Source: Apium graveolens (taxonomy: Eukaryota; Streptophyta; Magnoliopsida; Apiales; Apiaceae). From it: a stretch of DNA of 64,000 nucleotides. Where the stretch lies: NCBI RefSeq assembly GCF_009905375.1, contig NC_133647.1, positions 434,001 to 498,000 on the forward strand, read 5' to 3'. Each line of letters opens with the position of its first letter. The first letter of the stretch is position 1. A program made the translations under genes and the position numbers. This document shows, one piece after another, positions 1-10,975 of the stretch. Under the pieces are notes generated by a model that ran no database searches, had not been told where the DNA came from, and saw nothing but the letters and a program-made list of their open reading frames with translations.

Positions 1-618
1 ATTTTTATAAAATTGTGGACCAGATTCATGGTCAGACCATATAATGGTCAAGTTAGGCCAATGTGTGCCTTGGATCCAGTAGTTAGAGCAGTGCTGTGTA
101 CTTTGCTCGGGGTTAGTGCGTGAATGATCATCAGCCTAACCTTGGTTTTTAAAATGAAAATATAATATCCAATTCTAAATCATAATTCATTGTTCACTTG
201 ATATCATAACCCTTTTCACTTGATGATCATTACTCTCAGTTTTGTTATTGTGACTTGGTGAGCTAGTTAGCTCATTTGTGCGATATTGTTTATGTTCTTT
301 TCCAATTAAGAAGGAACCAGTTGGTAGCGAGGATCCCCAGTCCAGCGCGAGAGCTAGGGGTTCAGGTTGATCGAGTTGAGCTAGTTTGTAATAATGTTTA
401 ATACTCAGTTCTGAGTTTGGATAGTTGGGATTTGAACGGTTTGTAATATAATAGTGTGTTTGGCTTGTGTGCATACTATAACCTGTTGCGGTCCATGGTA
501 GTTGGTAAGTAGGGTCACTCCATATTATTATTATCTTTATTATTGTTATAAGAAGGTTATAAATAACGTGTGTGTGTGTGGACCCCAAACTTCTGATTCG
601 AGTTTGGAGGGCGCCACA
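1..618 (+). mobile_element. X-family LTR, right-hand part (element continues upstream of the window)
   Basis: The stretch ends in GGGCGCCACA, a CA-type LTR end, and the next base is already Y-family LTR sequence (ATACCTATGCTAG), which is uninterrupted in the two Y3 LTRs near 38938. So an X element or solo LTR sits in Y1 and its left part lies outside the window. Bases 1 to about 345 match the reverse complement of 2940-3290, which identifies the family. A GT-rich run lies near 570-580. I see no coding sequence. The lineage is not assigned; probably Ty3/gypsy by its TGTAATATCC start, seen in the other copy. Confidence 0.75.
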
Positions 619-2659
619 ATACCTATGCTAGAGATAAGCAGTAGTTGCGTATACCCTTAGTATAGGGGACCCGAAGGTGAACATTTTTCTAAACCGGGAG
701 TCGATGTTCCCGAGTATAGTATATGTATATATAAATAGTTTTCAAAACTTTTAATCGAATAAGGTTTATTCGATAATTTTATTTTATTTAATAAATATTA
801 TTTTGAATATTCAATCGAGGACTTATGACTCCGCTTATTTTATTTAATGAATATTATTTGAATATTCATTCGAGGACTTATGACTCCGCTTATTTTATTA
901 ATTACTATTCTTTATTTTATTAAAGAATAATGTTTCGATATTTCAAACTTATTTTCGATTATTCAAATAAAGATCGTACTTTCGTATAAGTATATCTTTT
1001 GTTATTTATTATTCGTTTCAAGGATGAGTTTTTAAAAACTTATACTTCATTTATTTTTATAAAGATTATTCTTTATGAGAATATTATTTAAATAATAATA
1101 TTCAGATATTCTCCAACATATCGGGACTGATTTATTTTATTAAATCAGCATTACTCCAAACATTCTTAAAAATGTTTTCGAGTCTTCAAAATGATTTTAA
1201 AAGTTAGAGCGGATCCCAAAACTCGTTTTCAAATTTAAGATCTTCCTTTCGAAGGGGACTTGAATACTCGCGCAAAAATCTAAGGGATCCGGCTCTGTGG
1301 TGTATTTTATATTCACAACGAGGTTGCTGTTTTGAGAAAACAATTTGATTACTTGCCCAATGTTCGGGAAGTAAGTCCATCTAATTGAGTCGGCATAAGC
1401 GACATGCCGGGGTACGGTCTATGAAGGTGTAAGAGGCTGGGTGACAGTCCATCCACGCGTGAGTGGCCGGGTAACGGTCTAACGCGAGGTCCTAATGTGG
1501 CCAGGGTGATGACCGGAGAGGAATTCATCCATCTACAGTAGAAAAGGTTACTTAATGGGTATCTTTGCCTGATCAGCAAAATATTGGGTTTTTGCCAAAA
1601 TTCTTTTCTTTCCAAATTCATTGGATATTATAACTCTGTTCATACTTTACATGACAGAGGTTTTCAGGAAATGTATGAGAGATATATATGGGTATATATA
1701 TCGGGACTTAATGAAGTATCTCATAACTTCATTTCTTTCAAATGATATTTCAAAGATTGAATCTATTCAAGTCTTATGTTGTAGTCCCATCTATGTGATG
1801 AACCTTTGATAACTGATTATAGCTTGAACGGTGGTAGTTCAATTAGTATTTGGAAAAGATATAAGTATATTGGAGTATCTTGTAACTTCATCTTTTCAAC
1901 TTATATCTAGTTAATGATTATCTTATGCACGACTAAGATTTTCATAAAAACATTGAGATAAGGTTAGATATATGAGATCACCTTGCAACGATATTTTTAT
2001 ACAGTTATAAATTGGAACTCTATGTATATTATGCATAGAAGAGGATTTCCAAGATTTTGAAAAGTATATATGTATATATATACTGAATAATTTGCGACTT
2101 CGTCGCGTTAAGATATCAAACTTGGTTCATTTTTTCTTGACCAAGACTTTTATGAGTACTATGAGAATGCTCATATATTGTAAATTATTATACATATTAT
2201 TTTGGTGGGCTTGTTGCTCACCCTTGCTTTTTTCTTTCATCACACAACAATAGATAGACAAGATGAACAGAACCAAGCTCCCAATTCATGAGCGGATAGG
2301 AAACGTTCCGCACTTTCCTGTAGGCGTTGATGCCGTTATGGCTGAGGTAGGAACTACCAATAGGCTAGGATTTCAACTTTTGATGTACCGGACTTATGTA
2401 TATTTATGAATTGTAATAATGGCAAAGAGTATGTAAATTTATTCAGAAACCCTTTTGAGGTGTAATGGCTTATAATTGTGGAATAAAATGACTTGTGTTA
2501 TTTTTGGATATTCATCTCTGAGACTATAACTTGTGGTGTGTGTGTATATTGTGGGGTCACAGTACGCAGTAGTTGATTGATTATTAAGATTAAGTATTAT
2601 TAAGGGAAATGGAACTCGTGACAACCCGGATCCCCGACCCCGGATTTGGGGGTGTTACA
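619..2659 (+). mobile_element. Y1: right part of a Tekay-type gypsy LTR
   Basis: This is collinear with 38938-41158 of the intact Y3 LTR: the CCTATGCTAGAGATAAGC start, the TTCGAGGACTTATGACTCC units (two copies near 811 and 864), the CTCCAAACATTC block, the GTAAGAGGCTGGGTGACAG repeats near 1428-1480, and the end GGGGGTGTTACA. The left 1.8 kb of the LTR would lie beyond the X insertion. The short ORFs here are not conserved as proteins. Divergence from Y3 is clearly larger than between the two Y3 LTRs, so Y1 is an older copy. Confidence 0.85.
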
Positions 2660-2935
2660 GAAATGGTATCAGAGCTAAGCGTTATAAACCTCAGAGATGA
2701 TGCGTCGTTAAAATGATAAGTTCACTAAGATAATAAGAACTCTTGCCAAGTTCATAGTCGGACTATCGAACGTAGTACTGACAGTTAAAACCCTTATGAG
2801 AACCCTTATAAATATCATGATAAGTAACATAGATCGATGTAGCGGGGCACCAAACCCTGAGGTTGAGGAGCAACAGTGCGATATTGTTTTATTAAATATT
2901 GGAGATCAGATCGTGGATCCGATGGAGTACCCTAA
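2660..2935 (+). mobile_element. Y1 internal region, start only, cut off at 2935
   Basis: This follows the Y leader seen in Y3 (41159 on) and Y2 (52257 on): AAGCGTTATAAACCTCAGAGATGATG, the GAGGTTGAGGAGCAA block, and GATCCGATGGAGTACCCTAA. It breaks off exactly where the other copies continue into the gag-like ORF. From 2936 the sequence is reversed X LTR. No target duplication marks the junction, so it is a rearrangement rather than a simple insertion. Confidence 0.75.
2664..2675 (+). other. Primer binding site of Y1 (initiator Met tRNA type)
   Basis: TGGTATCAGAGC begins four bases after the LTR end GTTACA. It is the usual complement of the 3' end of plant initiator methionine tRNA. It shows that the sequence to its left is a 5' LTR. 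Confidence 0.85.
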
Positions 2936-4239
2936 TTTGGTTAGAGATCCTCGCTAATAACAATTTCCTTTTTAACTGGAAAAGAACATAAAAAGAATGG
3001 CAACAATGAGCAAACTAGCTCAACAAGTCATATTGACAATATTGAGGATAAACAATGATCAAATGAAAGAAAATTTAGGTTATCAAGTTTCTTGGTAATC
3101 AATGATTAGAATTGGATATTCATTTTTAATTTAAAGAAAACCAAGGTTAGGCTGCTGATCAGTCATGCACTAACACCGAGCAGGGCATACAGCTCTGCTC
3201 TAATCACTGGATCCAAGGCACACATTGGCCTAATATGACCACTAATCTGGTCTGACCACGAATTTGGTCCACATTTTATAAAATAATCCAATTCTGTAGC
3301 AATAGCAGTATAAACAATATAAAGCAATAAACAGAATCATAAACAATGTCCGTACTCAGGTATAAACTGGATGATAATCATCAAAGGGGTATATCGAAAT
3401 AAATGCAAGCATAGGTTGTTAACTGGTCAAGAAATAATTCAAAGGGTTTAAGTTTCAAAGGTATAAGAGTCAACATTCTGGTGTATCAACTAAATAGGGG
3501 TATATGTTCAACAATCTGTATTCAGTAGATAAGGTATAGTTTGTATGTATTTGTGGAGTAGTATCGTATGTTCTGCTAGGCAACAATCAATGGTTTACAG
3601 AGAATAAGGCTTACAGCTCAAAGATCAATAACTGGAATCAAGGCTTAGGGTTCAGTGCTTCAAAGCACTTTCCATATAAAATAGACTAGCAATCACATTG
3701 TAATAATTCTCAAGAAGGTTCAAAAGTACTTGCCTTTATCTCACGCTTTTCACTTGCACTTGACCTCGACGTCTTAACACTATTCAACAACTTTCTGCTT
3801 TCCTTTCCTACACCTTGCCTCTTCTGCTAGACATCACAAGTATCTATCAAAACTTATTTCCATTTGATTCCATCCGATACTAGCTTTTAACTACCTTTCG
3901 TTTCACCCAAATCCGACATTCGGACTGAAAGTTATGACAAAAATAGTCTTACGATGCACATATAGGCATATAATACACCAATAAAATAACACATAGCAGT
4001 TAACACGTAAGGTATTCGATATACAAAACCTATTAAAGAGGTTTGAGGTTAAAATGATTTTTCGGTTATTTGATATGAATTTTTAAACTTTTTTGGGGTT
4101 TAAACGGTTATCGAAATCATTTAAAAATTACTAACATGGTTCGAATACCCAAATCTATCTTTAAAATCATTTTATAATAATTACTGAGCTTTGAAAATAA
4201 TTTAAAATAACATTTTAAAGCTCAAAACTGTTTTTTGGA

Positions 4240-4470
4240 ATTTTTAAATCAAAAAAATTAATTAAATATAATTAAATAGTCAATTAAAATTAATGAATAA
4301 CTAATTAAATCAATTAATCAATTAATAATTATATTAATTGACTAATTAAATAATTAATTATCAATTAAAAATAAATTATTAATTAATTAAATTTAATTTT
4401 GAATTTAAAATGATTTTTAAAATAAAAAAATATTGATTTTTAGAATTTAAAATAAATTAAACATTTTTTA
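4240..4470. repeat. AT-rich low-complexity belt of AATTAA-type words
   Basis: AATTAATT, TAATTAAAT and similar words repeat without a strict period. It lies inside the reversed X LTR. It is probably slippage-prone filler; I see no gene or defined motif. Confidence 0.7.
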
Positions 4471-5539
4471 AAATGAATTATAAACATAAATCTAATTTTC
4501 GATACTTTTTAAAACGGAAATCCTATTTTTGAAAACTTCTGAAACTTCCAAGGTCTAATTTGGCAAAACAACATTTCAGAGTTTATTTAGGCAAAAATCG
4601 GATCAAAACCGGGTCAGGGACCTGGTCAGAATCCGGGTTGCCGGGTCAGGAAGAACACCAGATGAACCCAGATTCCGGTGACCCTTCCCGGATTCCGCTG
4701 ACCTCAGTTAAGGTGCGAATCAACTCCATTCGATCTATTCTTTGATGTAAAAAACTCTAATTGCTTCCAGAAACACAGTTAATCAACAATCCATCATCAA
4801 CAGTTGCCCAGTCGAATTTTCGGCCAAAAACTGGCCAGAAACGCGAAGAACTCTGGCGAGCTCGATTTATAGACGTCTGGGAATCGTTAGTTGCTATTCT
4901 ATATACGAATCGATTCCATATTCAACCAGGAACACATATCAATCATCAAATTCAACAGATAACCCCAGATACAGAAAACCCCAAATTAAATTGAAAACAT
5001 TCAAACAGAGAAAAACCTAATTCAATAATTCGATAATCAAACCACAAATTGGACACGTTATATAACTCCAAATTTGAAGTATAATATACCAAAATGATCA
5101 GCATCAAAAACTCTACAACATGCAAGCATCAAATCATACAAACAATAGCTCGAATTAAAAACCCTAATTTAATTATCAAGAAATTCGAATTAAAACAATT
5201 AAATAGAAAATCACGTAATGTTTCTGGATTGAAATTGATGAAATATATTGATTCTAGAATTCCATATCTTCGATTTGAGTATAAGAGCGTCAAAATATGA
5301 AATCGATAATGCCTCATAATTTGTTTTTGATTTTGAAGAACGAAATATGATTTAGGGTTTTCTCTGGATTTTACAGGATTTTTACTGTATATTATGATTA
5401 TCTGTACTAAAAATAGATACTGTACTCGCTATTTATATATACGGAAAATTAGTATCCCGTTGGATCGTTCCGGATCGTAAACTACAATACTTAATAGCTA
5501 AGTATTTATAAAATTGATCCAATAGGTACCAATTTCCGG

Positions 5540-6168
5540 TAGGGTTATACACAGATCGGGTTGGACGGTTTGAGCGAATTTAGCAACCCAACCCAATTAA
5601 TTCGGGTTTTTAAAATTTCAACCCAAACCGAACCGTTTAAATTTGTAACCCAAACCAATTTGTAATACTTTGGTTTGGATCAGTTTGATCGGTTTAGTAA
5701 ATATTCAAAAATATTATTAATGATTATAGAATAAAGCAAAAAGTCTCAAAGTCTAAAATACTTGAAAATAGTTCAACAAAATATTACAATCATCAATGTC
5801 ATATAAGTCTTAAATATCCAAAAAAGAGTGATTATACATTACTTAGTCTTTAATATTCTTTAAAAATGAACTTGATAAACGAAAACAGTGGTATATTCTT
5901 TAAAAATTGAGGACTGATGTTATAAACTAGAGTTTATCTATTAGGCCTGAACATATTCACAATTACAAAATTAATAGATTAACGTGTAAGTATATTTTTA
6001 ATCGGGTTGGATTGAATCAGTTTAAAAATATCAAAACCCATATCCAACCCAATTAAATCGGGTTGACATTTTTTCTACCCAAATGTGTTTCGGGTTGAAA
6101 AAAATCGGTTTGGATCGGCCGAAATAGGGTCGGTTCGGATCGGTTTGGTCGAGTTGTGTACACCCATA
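5540..6168. mobile_element. Non-autonomous hAT-like element (629 bp)
   Basis: The left end TAGGGTTATACAC and the reverse of the right end, TATGGGTGTACAC, form imperfect terminal inverted repeats. They are flanked by an 8-bp duplication with two mismatches: ATTTCCGG at 5532-5539 and GTTTCCAG at 6169-6176. Eight-base duplications are typical of hAT elements. The inside holds mirrored GGGTTGG, AACCCAA and CGGTTTGG words at both sides, which would fold into a long hairpin, and an AT-rich middle. There is no transposase ORF. The element interrupts the X LTR, so it is younger than that LTR. Confidence 0.7.
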
Positions 6169-6799
6169 GTTTCCAGGATAATTATCTATAAACAATATCT
6201 TTTGTACCTACGGTCTTGGTCTCAACACCCGGGTACACGAATTACGAGATGATAATATAATAGTTAAATAAAAGATCCCGTTTATCAAAAATACAGGGTT
6301 TATTGATTTACCGAAACAAATATTATATCAAAAATTTCGTATCAGGTCCCGCACAGGGAAAACCGTACGCCGGATCGAAAAAGTCAAAATGTGGAAAATG
6401 CTCGGAATATTGCAATTAGGTTAGGAAGGAGGTTTCAGAAGAGTTTCGGGTTCTAAAAACGTAAATATAGTTGAAGTCGGGTGGTTCCCGATTATACAAA
6501 TTAGTTTATTAAGACTCGGAAAATGATTTATAAATTTCATAAATCCTTTATAAAATCATATAACAACATAATAATTAATAGGAAAATACTACAATTATCT
6601 ACAATTTGTTTTACACCTATAAAAATTAAAATACTCAAATTTTATCATTTTTAAATATTCAAACACAAATATCACTTAGCAAATAATTCACAAAAAATTC
6701 ACAAAATAATACTGAACATTTATTTTATCAATACAAATAATTACACGATATATCCCGGATATTACAAAGAAGACAATACCCAACACTGCTTGGGTAGCT

Positions 6800-7340
6800 A
6801 AACACACTTAATCCTCATTGTGTGCAAGGCAAGGAAAAGAGAGTCATATAGATCATAGACAATGGATACTCAAGACATATGACTGGTGATAAAGCCCTGC
6901 TATCAGAGTTTGAGGAGAAGGCTTGCCCAATGGTGACCTTTGGATACAACAACAATGGATTCACAATGGGATATGGAAATATTAAATCTGGAAATGTTGT
7001 CATTGATGATGTAGCACTGATTGCTGGTTTGGAAGTGAATCTCCTTATTGTCAGTCAATTTGCAGACAAAGGATATAAAGTTTCATTCAACAAAGAAGAA
7101 TGCACTTTTACTAGCAAGAAAACTGGTGAAGTTACTCTGAAAGGAGTAAGGAAAGGAAGCTTATTTGTTACAGATTTCTACTCAACAAATAAAGATGGAA
7201 TTTGGTGCTTTTACACCAAGGCATTTATAGAGCAAAGCAAACCGTGGCATAAGAAATTGTCTCATTTGAATTTAAAAGCAATTAACACTCTGGTCAAAAA
7301 GGAGTTAGTTAGAGACATGCCAAAATTGGAACTTGCTTAA
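6800..7340 (+). pseudogene. S1 protease and GAG-pre-integrase region (broken)
   Basis: The frame reads through RHMTGDKALLSEFEEKA and KPWHKKLSHLNLKA, the usual copia stretch running from the aspartic protease into the zinc-binding start of integrase. The catalytic triplet reads DNG (in IIDNGYSRHMTG) where copia proteases carry DSG or DTG. Two in-frame stops lie upstream of it, near 6795 and 6849. A stop at 7338-7340 ends the open part. The open segment from 6879 is 153 codons, but that methionine is internal to the protease and not a start. The protein would cut the polyprotein in the virus-like particle. It is certainly inactive here. Confidence 0.85.
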
Positions 7341-8032
7341 GAAGAAGTCTGTGATGCTTGTCTAAGAGAAAAAATGAAAAGATCAAGTCACAAAAGCAAA
7401 ACTGTGAATTCTATAAGTGCACCTCTGCAACTTATTCACATGGACCTGTTTGGACCAGTAAATGTCTTATCTATTTCAAAAAATAAATAAACACTTGTAA
7501 TGGTGGATGATTTCTCAAGATACACCTGGGTAGAATTCATGCACTCTAAGGAAGAGACTCAACCACATTATAATTGAGCACATGAAGAGAGTAGAGAAGC
7601 AGGCTGAAGATCAACATTGTGTAAAGAGATTGAGGAGTGACAATGGAATATAATTCAGAAATGTAACATTGAGTGAATTCGGTAAAAGCAAAGGCATTGT
7701 TCAAGAGTTTTCAGCTGCTAGAACACCTCAGCAAAATGGGGTAGTTGAAAGGAAGAACAGGACACTAGTAGAAGCTGTTAGAACAATGCTACAAGATGCA
7801 AATTTGCCAACTAATTTTTGGGAAGAAGCTGTTAACAATGCATGCTACACTTAAAACATATATATCATTAACAAGAATAATGGCAAATCACCATACACAA
7901 TCTTGTCTAAAAGAAAGTCTACTGTAAAGCATCTTCATGTTTTGGAAGCAAGTGCTTTATACTAAAAGACAACTCTGAATATGTGGGAAAATTTGACTCA
8001 AAGTCTTTGAAGCAATTTTTCTGGAATATTTA
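7341..8032 (+). pseudogene. S1 integrase remnant
   Basis: After the stop at 7338 the sequence still encodes a CxxC-type end (CDACLREKMKR), the MDLFGPVN motif with the first catalytic Asp, the second Asp region (LRSDNG near 7632), and FSAARTPQQNGVVERKNRT at 7710-7765 with the catalytic Glu. These are standard copia DDE integrase motifs. Several stops (near 7488, 7650 and 7853) and frameshifts break it. In a live element it would insert the cDNA into the host genome. Confidence 0.85.
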
Positions 8033-9380
8033 TTGGAAAGAACTACATACAAAGTCTATGTGATTGGTCAAAAGAAAATTATGGAAAGCACAAATGTGAC
8101 TTTTGATGATGACAAGTGCCCAGGCTTCGAATGCCTTTATGAAAATGAAGCTGAAGCCCTTGCATTTAAAAATCTCAACATTAATAGTGATTCTGATGAT
8201 GAATCTGAAGTCAATGTACAACAGACAACAAATGAAGAGGTTAATGAACAAGAAATTCATGAAAATGGAAACTCATCTCAAACACCTGAATTCGATAGCA
8301 CAAACTCAGGGGGAGAAAGAGAAGATAGTTCTGCAAGTAATGCCAATGGTGAAGGAAATGAAGGAGAAACTAGTCATCAAACTCATACCAGAAAGTGGGA
8401 TAGAAGTCACACTAGAGATACAATTATTGGTGATCCTACTGCTGGTATAAGGACTAGAAGTGCAACTGCAAATGAATGCCTTCATGTCTGTTTTCTGTCA
8501 CAAGTGAAACCTAAGAAAACCGAGGAAGCTCTAATGAACCCTAACTGGATATCTTCTATGCAAGAAGAGCTAAATCAGTTTGAAAGATATAAAGTTTGGA
8601 AGTTAGTTCTTGCACCAAAGAATAGAAGCATAATTGGAACTAAGTGGGTGTTCAGGAATAAGATGGATGAAAATGGTGTTGTCACCATAAACAAAGCAAG
8701 GTTGGTTGCTAAAGGCTACTCAAAGGAAGAAGGAATTGACTATGATAAAACCTTTGCTCCAGTTGCAAGACTTGAAGCAATAAGGATCTTTCTGGCATTT
8801 GCTGCACATTCAAACTTAAAGTGTATCAAATGTATGTCAAGAGTGACTTTCTAAATGGCGAGCTAGAAGAAGAAGTATATGTGCAATAAACACCTGGCTT
8901 GAAGATCCTGAGTTTCCAAACTTTGTGTACAAGCTACTCAAGGCTCTATATGGACTAAAATATGAACCTAGAGCTTGGTATGATACATTATCTGAATTTC
9001 TACTTAAACATGATTTTACTAGAGGAACTATTGACAAGACTCTCTTCTACAAGAAGCATGGTGATGATATGATACTGGTACAGATATATGTAGATGATAT
9101 CATCTTTGGATCTACCAATGAAAAGCTTTGCCAAAGATTCTCTAAGCTTATGCGGAGTGGATATGAAATGAGTATGATGGGGGAACTAAAGTACTTTCTT
9201 GGACTTCAAGTCAGCCAAATGAGTGATGGTATCTTCAATAGTCAAACCAAGTATGTCAAGGATTTATTGAAAAAGTTTGGCTTGGTTGATTGTTCACTTG
9301 CATCTACACCTATGTCTATAGCTACAAAGTTGGATGAAGATAAGAAGGGCAAAAGTGTAGATATTTTAGGCTATAGATGA
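8033..9380 (+). pseudogene. S1 integrase C-terminus and reverse transcriptase (broken)
   Basis: The first open stretch (8033-8854) starts in the integrase tail, runs through an acidic, Ser/Asn-rich linker, and enters RT at [16 protein letters not shown], with [16 protein letters not shown] and [17 protein letters not shown]. The frame is lost at about 8820-8900, where the protein continues in two other frames. It reopens at 8925 as YKLLKALYGLKYEPRAWY. The catalytic motif YVDDIIFGS is intact at 9087-9113. A TGA at 9378-9380 ends it. The RT core residues are present but the frame is not continuous, so no working enzyme can be made. Confidence 0.9.
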
Positions 9381-10034
9381 ATGATTGGTTCATTGCTTTA
9401 CTTAACTGCAAGTAGACCAGACATCATGTTTGTAACATGTCTGTGTGCAAGATTTCAAGGTAATTGAAAGGAATCACATTTGATGGCTGTGAAAAGAATT
9501 TTCAGATATTTGAAGGGAACTCCAAACTTGGGATTGTGGTATCCTAAGGGCACTGGTTTTGAAGCTGTTGGTTACACAGATGCAGATTTTGCTGGATGCA
9601 GGGTTGACATGAAAAGCATAAGGAGAAGCTGTCAGTTTTTAGGACAAAGACTTGTATCCTGGTATAGCAAGAAACAAAAATCTGTATCAACTTCCACAGC
9701 TGAGGCTGAATACATAGCTGCTGGAAGTTGCTATGCTCAAGTGCTTTGGATTAGAAATCAACTAATGGATTATGGACTAGTATTACACAAAATTCCTATC
9801 ATGTGTGATAATAGTAGTGCTACATCTATTGTGGTTAATCCAGTCAACCTTTCTAGAACAAAGCACATTGATGTAAGGTACCATTTCATAAGAGAACATG
9901 CTGCAAATGGTACCATTGATCTCATTTTTGTTCTAACAGAAAAACAATTAGCTGATATTTTCACTAAACCTTTGGATGAAGCAACTTTCACTAGACTTAT
10001 AGGCGAAATTGGTATGCTCAATTCTTCATCCTAA
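9381..10034 (+). pseudogene. S1 RT end and RNase H (one internal stop)
   Basis: The sequence continues in the same frame after the TGA at 9378 with MIGSLLYLTASRPDI, a second stop near 9464, then the RNase H domain: YTDADFAGC, KKQKSVSTSTAEAEYIAAG, IMCDNSSATSI and RTKHIDVRYHFIRE. It finishes with LADIFTKPL. From 9480 the RNase H is open for 184 codons and its Asp and Glu catalytic positions look intact. TAA at 10032-10034 is the natural pol end. The AGSCYAQVLW style of RNase H is like Sirevirus elements I know. Confidence 0.9.
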
Positions 10035-10263
10035 AGGTAAGAACTCAGCTAATGAATAGCAGCAGATTAATTCCTAATAAATCAAAATCAATTTGATTAA
10101 TTAGAAATTAACTGAAATATGAATTATAAATATTTCAGATATCTCTGCATATTTATTTTTCATTTTTTTTTCTTAGAATTTTTCAAATTCTAAGACAACT
10201 GACTTTTTGTTAATTCATATTATCAATATATGAAGTTAATAAAAGACAGATCTTAAAAGCAAC

Positions 10264-10880
10264 AAAAGTATTAGAGAACTGAGTTCTCGATAAGTATAAC
10301 TGACTTCTCGACAAGTCATTTTTGAACTTCTCGAATGGTTGTTTTGACTTCTCGACTGAGTTCTCGATAAGTCTTCACTAGACTTCTCGAAGACTTCTCG
10401 ATAAGCCATTATGACTTCTCGAATGAGTTCTCGAGTAAGCCATTGATTGACTTCTCGAACAGCTATCTTATGACTTCTCGACAAGTCATTATAGAGATCT
10501 CAAATGATTAATTTTAGTTCTCTATAAGTTATATTTATTTTTAACTTAAGACGGAATGATTTAATTCATAAATTATTCTCAGGAAAATACTTTTGACACA
10601 AAAATCAATTCTAATTTTATATTGATTTTATCAGTTAAAATTTAGAATTTTTCAGTCCTATTTGTGGATAAACTGGGTATTTATTTGACAACTCTATAAG
10701 TCATATTTTAGTTCTCTAAAGAATGAATAAAATGACTTATCGAAATGTAATTCACTTTCCTAAATGACTTCTCGACAGACAAATTCTGAACGTTTATTTC
10801 GAGTTCTCGACAAGTCATTTGCCTTTACTATAAATACCCAGACATCTCGACATACATATACTTACGCCTTCGAGAACTCA
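10264..10880 (+). repeat. S1 array of GACTTCTCGA-type motifs between pol and the env-like ORF
   Basis: About ten copies of GA(C/G)TTCTCGA lie between 10281 and 10487, several extended to GACTTCTCGACAAGTC or GAGTTCTCGATAAGTC, in which GACTT and AAGTC are complementary arms. A looser group follows at 10733-10880. All point the same way. The same words, mostly as the reverse complement, fill the S LTRs (24490-24910, 61770-62110; reversed in 57060-57500). Sireviruses are known for repeated palindromic motifs in their non-coding DNA; this looks like the version used by this lineage. The stretch 10035-10263 before it is AT-rich with nothing I recognise. Confidence 0.8.
10829..10836 (+). promoter_or_regulatory. 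TATA box upstream of the env-like ORF
   Basis: TATAAATA lies directly after the motif array. It is followed by a pyrimidine-rich leader (10890-10975, many TTTC, CTTT and CTCA words), as in plant 5' UTRs, and about 140 bp later by the start of env-like coding sequence. This suggests a separate promoter for the third ORF. Whether it was used is inference. Confidence 0.5.
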
Positions 10881-10975
10881 CAAGTGACCTAACTTTTTCA
10901 ATTTCAAAGCGATTTCTCTCATTTCAAAAGCTTTTTCACTATTTTTTCTTTCCCACTCTTTCTTACTCAACTTCA

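Larger units (their letters stand above)
2936..6766 (-). mobile_element. X-family LTR fragment, reversed
   Basis: Read on the minus strand, the element starts at 6766 with TGTAATATCCGGGATATATC, a TG-type LTR start. It runs to 2936, where it still matches bases 1-345 of the X LTR, but stops about 270 bp short of the expected GGCGCCACA end. The bases beyond 6766 are not a purine tract on the minus strand, so this is a 5' or solo LTR side. Without the hAT-like insertion the fragment is about 3.2 kb. No ORF in it resembles a known protein. It contains a very AT-rich belt at 4240-4470. Confidence 0.7.

Noticed and set aside
187..588. 133-codon minus-strand ORF
   Set aside because: It lies within the X LTR, is rich in Ile/Tyr/Ser from AT-rich DNA, and is not kept in the other X copy.
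8103..8450. 115-codon Met/Lys-rich ORF
   Set aside because: Alternate frame inside the S1 integrase tail and RT.
10264..10500. CRISPR-like short repeats
   Set aside because: Irregular spacing, palindromic words, plant retroelement context.
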